33,775 nt of DNA, from NCBI GenBank assembly GCA_030695565.1, contig JAUYRZ010000023.1:1-33775 (forward strand), given 5' to 3'. This DNA is from Archangium sp. (lineage in GTDB: Bacteria; Myxococcota; Myxococcia; Myxococcales; Myxococcaceae). The notes under the pieces are model-generated. The model was given only the letters and a program-made list of their open reading frames with translations. It did no database searches and had not been told where the DNA came from. Shown here piece after piece: positions 30,201-33,775 of the stretch. Each line of letters opens with the position of its first letter. The stretch's first letter is position 1. Made by a program: the position numbers and the translations under genes.

Positions 30201-30882
30201 GAAGCTTCTGGTCATCGAAGACGAAGCGCTGGTGCGCGACCTGGTGGTGCTCAACTTGAAGCACGCGGGCTACCAGGTGACCTCGGCGGCGACCTTCGCC
30301 ACGGGCGCCACAGCGCTCGCGCAGCCCGACATTCAGCTCGCGGTGGTCGACGTGATGCTCCCGGGCGGAGAAGGTTTTCAGCTGGTGCGTGACGCGCGAG
30401 ATGCGGGCGTGCGGTGCCCCATCTTGATGCTCACCGCGCGCAGTGAAGTGCAGGCGAAGGTGCGCGGGCTCGACTGCGGCGCCGACGACTATCTGACCAA
30501 ACCCTTCGACGTGGCCGAGCTGCTCGCGCGCATTCGTTCTCTGCTCCGCCGGGCCTCGGGCACGGTGGCCGCCGCGCCGCTTGCGCTGCAACTGGGCGAG
30601 GGCTTCTCGGTGCGTTTCGACACCGGCCGCGCGGTGACCTCGGAGGGTGAAGTCACCTTGTCCGACAAGGAGCTCAAGTTGATGGAGCTCTTCTCGAAGA
30701 ACGTCGACAAGGTGCTCGCGCGCGCCGACATCCTCGAAGAGGTCTGGGGCATGGACGCGTTTCCCACCGATCGCACCATCGACAACTTCATTCTCCGGCT
30801 GAGGCGGCTCTTCGAGCCCAACCCCGAGAGCCCGGTGCACTTCGTCACCGTCCGCGGTCGCGGCTACCTGTTCCGTCCATGA
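30193..30882 (+). CDS. OmpR-family response regulator embedded in the haem operon
   Basis: From GTG 30193 the protein has 229 residues. The receiver domain has VIEDEALVRDL, phospho-acceptor Asp53 in VVDVMLPGGEG, LTAR and Lys103 in YLTKPFD. A C-terminal winged-helix DNA-binding domain follows at about 130-228 (LSDKELKLMELFSKNVDKVLARADILEEVW, RTIDNFILRLRRLFE, FVTVRGRGYLF). GTG was chosen because the longer frame lies wholly inside the kinase gene. The start overlaps the kinase and the stop overlaps hemH by 4 nt. It is the partner of the kinase just upstream; target promoters are unknown. Confidence 0.9.
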   Translation: MAEKLLVIEDEALVRDLVVLNLKHAGYQVTSAATFATGATALAQPDIQLAVVDVMLPGGEGFQLVRDARDAGVRCPILMLTARSEVQAKVRGLDCGADDYLTKPFDVAELLARIRSLLRRASGTVAAAPLALQLGEGFSVRFDTGRAVTSEGEVTLSDKELKLMELFSKNVDKVLARADILEEVWGMDAFPTDRTIDNFILRLRRLFEPNPESPVHFVTVRGRGYLFRP

Positions 30883-31916
30883 ACGCACTCGCGTCGATCC
30901 AGAAGAAGCAGGGAGTGGTGCTGGTCAACGTCGGCACGCCGGATGATCCCAGCGTGCCCGCGGTGCGCCGGTACCTCGCGCAGTTCCTCAATGATCCGCG
31001 CGTCATCGACCTTTCGCCGCTCGCGCGTTGGTTGCTGCTCAACCTGATCATCCTCCCCTTCAGGCCGAGCCGAAGCGCGCACGCCTACCAGCAGATCTGG
31101 ACGCCGCAGGGTTCGCCGCTGCTGGTCAACTCGAAGGCGCAGGTCGAAGCGCTGCGTGCCGAGCTGCCCGGCGTGGAGGTCGAGCTGGCGATGAGCTTCG
31201 GCAAGCCGTCGATGCAGGACGCGTATTCGGCGCTGCAGGCGCGCGGGGTCACGCACATCACCATGGTGCCGATGTACCCGCAGTACGCCTCGGCCACCTC
31301 GGGCGGAACGGTGGAGGCGTGGCACAAGTTGATGGGGCTGCAGATTCAGCCGCCTTCGACCTCGGTGATGCCGGCGTTCCATTCGCGGCCGGGGTTCATC
31401 GAAGCGGCGGCCGATCAAATCCGCGAGACGGTGAAGTCAGTGAACGCGGATCACGTGCTGTTCAGCTTTCACGGCCTGCCGGTACGCCAGCTCAAGCCGG
31501 TGTGCGGTACCGCCCGGTGCGCCGAGAAGACGGCGGCGTGTCCGCCCATCAGCGCGGAGAACGAAAACTGCTACCGCGCGCAGTGTTTCGCCACCAGCCG
31601 CGCGCTCATCGCTGCCGCGGGTCTGACCGTGAGCGAGACCACCACCTCCTTTCAATCGCGCATCAAAGGCGCGACCTGGCTGAGCCCTCACACCGACGAG
31701 GTGGTGGCCGAGCTGGCGAAGCGGGGCGTGAAGCGGCTCGCGGTGGCCTGCCCTTCGTTCGTGGCGGACTGCCTGGAGACCCTGGAGGAGATCGGCATGC
31801 GCGCCGCAGAGACGTTCCGTGAAGCGGGCGGCGAATCACTCACCCTCATTCCCGCGGTGAACGCTTCGCCAAAGTTCATCGCCATGCTCGCGCACGAGTT
31901 GCGGGCGGGGCCGTGA
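30879..31916 (+). CDS. hemH: Ferrochelatase, apparently of the [2Fe-2S] type
   Basis: This 345-aa protein inserts Fe2+ into protoporphyrin IX. Signatures include VVLVNVGTPDDPSVPAVRRYL, YPQYASATSGGT and LFSFHGLPVRQLK with the metal-binding His198. A cysteine-rich insertion follows directly: Cys209, 214, 221, 231 and 236, in CGTARC and NENCYRAQC. It is consistent with the [2Fe-2S] clusters described in several bacterial ferrochelatases, including a myxobacterial one. FQSRIKGATWLSPHTDEVV and VACPSFVADCLETLEEI complete the catalytic face. The start overlaps the response regulator by 4 nt and the stop overlaps hemN by 4 nt. Confidence 0.95.
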   Translation: MNALASIQKKQGVVLVNVGTPDDPSVPAVRRYLAQFLNDPRVIDLSPLARWLLLNLIILPFRPSRSAHAYQQIWTPQGSPLLVNSKAQVEALRAELPGVEVELAMSFGKPSMQDAYSALQARGVTHITMVPMYPQYASATSGGTVEAWHKLMGLQIQPPSTSVMPAFHSRPGFIEAAADQIRETVKSVNADHVLFSFHGLPVRQLKPVCGTARCAEKTAACPPISAENENCYRAQCFATSRALIAAAGLTVSETTTSFQSRIKGATWLSPHTDEVVAELAKRGVKRLAVACPSFVADCLETLEEIGMRAAETFREAGGESLTLIPAVNASPKFIAMLAHELRAGP

Positions 31917-33256
31917 AGAGCAGAGAGCTGATCGCCAAGTACGACGTGCCGGGGCCGCGCTACACGAGCTACCCGACGGTGCCGTACTGGCAGGTCGCTC
32001 CCACGCAGGCGCAGTGGTTCACGCACGTCGGTGACGCGATCACGAGAAGTCGTGCGCTGGGGCAGGGGGGTGCGCTCTACGTGCACGTGCCGTTCTGCCG
32101 CTCGCTGTGCCACTACTGCGGCTGCAACACGGTCATCACCCGCGACACCTCGGGCGCTGGGCCCTACGTCGAGGCGCTGCTGGCCGAGTGGCAGCTCTAC
32201 GTGTCGCGGTTCGGTCGTGTGCGGCTCGATGAAGTGCACATCGGTGGTGGCACGCCGACGTATCTGACGCCCGAGCAGCTGGAGCGCCTGGTGGGTGGGC
32301 TGCTCTCGTTCGCAGCGCTTCCCGCCGATGCGGAGCTGGGCATCGAAGCGGATCCCCGGGTGACCACGCGCGCGCAGCTCGAGGTGCTCGCGAAGCACGG
32401 CTTCAAGCGGCTCTCGCTGGGAATTCAGGACTTCGACGAGAAGGTGCAGCACGGCGTCAACCGCTACCAGACGGTGGAAGAAGTGCGCGTCGTCACCGAG
32501 CACGCGCGCTCGCTGGGCTTCACCAGCATCAACTACGACCTGATCTACGGCCTGCCTCGGCAGACGGAGCAGAGCATCGAGCGCACGGTGACCGAGGTGC
32601 GCGCTCTCTCACCTGATCGCATCGCGTTCTACGGCTACGCGCACGTGCCGTGGATGAAGACCGTGCAGCGGCGCTTCGAAGACGAAGACGTGCCGGGTGG
32701 TGAGGCGAAGCGGGTGTTGTACGAACGCGGCCGCGAGCTGCTGCTGGGAGCGAAGTACAAGGAGATCGGCCTCGATCACTTCGCGCTCGAGAGCGACGGG
32801 TTGTGGAAGGCGTACGCGCAGGGCCGCATGCACCGGAACTTCATGGGCTACACCGACCGGAGCACCATGCCCCTGTTCGCGCTGGGCACTTCGGCGATCG
32901 GCGACACGTGGACTGCGTTCGCGCAGAACGAGAAGTCGTTGCCTGCGTGGCACGCGCGCATCGCGAAGGGTGAGCTGCCCATCGTGAAAGGCCATCTGCT
33001 CGATGAAGAGGATCTCCTGCTGCGCCGGCACATTCTCGACGTGATGACGCGCTTCGAGACGAGCTGGGCGCCATCGGCTCAGCCGTACTTCGCGAACCTC
33101 GGTGAGCTCGCGCGTGATGGCCTCATCGAGCTGACGGCGTCGTCACTGAAAGTGACGAGGGCAGGTGAACCGTTCGTGCGGAACGTCTGCATGGCGCTCG
33201 ATGCGCGGCTCGCGAGGCAGGCGCCAGACCGACCGCTCTTCAGTCGGACGGTCTGA
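31913..33256 (+). CDS. hemN: Oxygen-independent coproporphyrinogen III dehydrogenase (radical SAM)
   Basis: This 447-aa protein decarboxylates coproporphyrinogen III to protoporphyrinogen IX without oxygen. The N-terminal KYDVPGPRYTSYPTVPYW is specific for true HemN rather than HemW. The radical-SAM cluster is HVPFCRSLCHYCGCNTVI (Cys62, 66, 69, with Cys71 following). EVHIGGGTPTYL, SLGIQDFDEKVQHGVNR, NYDLIYGLPRQT and FYGYAHVPWMK follow, and then the C-terminal HemN domain. Start is GTG 31913, overlapping hemH by 4 nt. It is the last gene of the operon and supplies the only step otherwise missing from the pathway. Confidence 0.96.
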   Translation: MKSRELIAKYDVPGPRYTSYPTVPYWQVAPTQAQWFTHVGDAITRSRALGQGGALYVHVPFCRSLCHYCGCNTVITRDTSGAGPYVEALLAEWQLYVSRFGRVRLDEVHIGGGTPTYLTPEQLERLVGGLLSFAALPADAELGIEADPRVTTRAQLEVLAKHGFKRLSLGIQDFDEKVQHGVNRYQTVEEVRVVTEHARSLGFTSINYDLIYGLPRQTEQSIERTVTEVRALSPDRIAFYGYAHVPWMKTVQRRFEDEDVPGGEAKRVLYERGRELLLGAKYKEIGLDHFALESDGLWKAYAQGRMHRNFMGYTDRSTMPLFALGTSAIGDTWTAFAQNEKSLPAWHARIAKGELPIVKGHLLDEEDLLLRRHILDVMTRFETSWAPSAQPYFANLGELARDGLIELTASSLKVTRAGEPFVRNVCMALDARLARQAPDRPLFSRTV

Positions 33257-33554
33257 AGTTCAGAAGTTCAAAAGGGCCGCTCTTCACGAACGGACTGACA
33301 TCAGGTTCTCAGCCTTCGTTCGACTCCGACAGGCCTCTCTCCGCGGGCGAAGATCCTCAGCTCGACAGGTCCTCCCGGGGCGACTTTTCTGGCCATGACA
33401 ACCCTGTTGTCATGTGTGAGCAACAGGGTTGTCACAGCTTGGAGAGGTGCACCAGCCTGGTCGAAGCCAGCCTCAGCGCGTAACCCCAACGCGCGCGCCG
33501 GGAGGCCTGCTCACGGGGCCTCGGAAGCTGAGAGAACGAGAAGCACCACCTTCT
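33257..33554. other. Convergent intergenic region without a recognised gene
   Basis: Between the hemN stop and the convergent histidine-phosphatase stop lie 298 bp with lower coding signal and only short implausible ORFs. It holds the nested inverted repeats at 33394-33434. An imperfect direct repeat (CCGCTCTTCA, near 33233 and 33277) spans the hemN end. No T-rich terminator tail was seen. Confidence 0.5.
33394..33434. repeat. Nested perfect inverted repeats: two palindromic sites forming a larger 14-bp stem
   Basis: Site 1 is CATGACAAC-CCT-GTTGTCATG (33394-33414), with perfect 9-bp arms. Site 2, around 33416-33436, is TGTGAGCAAC-AGG-GTTGTCACA, symmetric except for one extra G. The two are themselves inverted copies: TGACAACCCTGTTG (33396-33409) and CAACAGGGTTGTCA (33421-33434) are perfect 14-bp complements with an 11-bp spacer. 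Site centres are 22 bp apart, about two helical turns. This could be a pair of operators on one DNA face, or a stem-loop acting between convergent genes. Confidence 0.7.
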
Positions 33555-33775
33555 TCAAGGCTCCCCGCGAATATTCCACCCCACCAGCGCCCATCGCCCG
33601 CGATGCACGTTGATCACGCTCACCGACGCCGTTTCATTGAACAGCGCCGCCGCGGTGGTCACCGGCAACCCGAGCAAGCGCGCGGTCAACACCCGGCTCA
33701 AGTGCCCGTGCGTGAACGCCACCACTGCGCGCCCTGGAGCAGACCGCTGCAACAACTCGACGAACGAATCGCACC
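33555..33775 (-). CDS. Histidine phosphatase (phosphoglycerate-mutase-like) family protein, C-terminal part
   Basis: The minus-strand frame is open to the window edge and gives the last 73 residues. VVAFTHGHLSRVLTARLLGLP carries the second catalytic histidine region typical of this superfamily, and ALFNETASVSVINVHRGRWALVGWN is the usual C-terminal strand pair. The N-terminal RHG motif lies beyond the window, so the subgroup (cobalamin/sugar phosphatase or mutase) cannot be determined. It converges on hemN. Confidence 0.8.
   Translation of the reverse strand, partial: CDSFVELLQRSAPGRAVVAFTHGHLSRVLTARLLGLPVTTAAALFNETASVSVINVHRGRWALVGWNIRGEP

Noticed and set aside
33301-33489. Short minus-strand ORF across the nested palindromes
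   Set aside because: It has no recognisable motif and its possible internal ATG (33396) lies inside a palindrome arm without a ribosome-binding site. Codon use does not suggest a gene.

Overview
This is a GC-rich, densely packed bacterial chromosome segment. Overlapping operons, many two-component regulators, a Myxococcus-like complete haem gene cluster and an apparent [2Fe-2S] ferrochelatase suggest a myxobacterium (Myxococcota, perhaps Cystobacterineae). This placement is inferred from gene content only. No rRNA, tRNA, CRISPR array, insertion sequence or prophage was seen.

Region 1 (1-9,000, continuing to about 11,000) has a sulfur theme. After a truncated membrane protein and a YebC-family gene on the minus strand come rhodanese, a persulfide-dioxygenase-like metallo-hydrolase and a second rhodanese. 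Divergent from these is a TauE/SafE exporter. Next come an ECF sigma factor carrying a fused cysteine-rich zinc-finger tail and a divergent YeiH-type exporter. The two exporters on either side of the sigma gene have strikingly similar upstream sequences (GAACC-N16-GGCTC, ending 8-9 nt before the ATG), so they are probably co-regulated, plausibly by that sigma factor. An NtrC-type regulator and its histidine kinase sit divergently to a SulP transporter, with palindromes between them.

Region 2 (11,050-16,000) holds an EgtB-like sulfoxide synthase followed by what reads as a broken remnant of egtD, an MDR-family oxidoreductase, and an osmoprotectant-type ABC transporter whose permease and binding protein are fused.

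Region 3 (16,000-21,800) holds a MurL-like PP-loop protein, a CPA2 cation/proton antiporter, a membrane-bound hybrid histidine kinase and a TerB-like protein.

Region 4 (21,800-33,260) encodes an apparently complete route from glutamyl-tRNA to protohaem: hemB-hemD on the minus strand and, divergently, hemE-hemY-hemA-hemC-hemL-[kinase-response regulator]-hemH-hemN. Most junctions overlap by 4-26 nt. The two-component pair is embedded in this operon. Two copies of a REP-like GC-rich repeat lie inside coding sequence, one in hemD and one at the 3' end of hemY. The window ends with a set of nested perfect inverted repeats between the convergent hemN and a truncated histidine-phosphatase gene.
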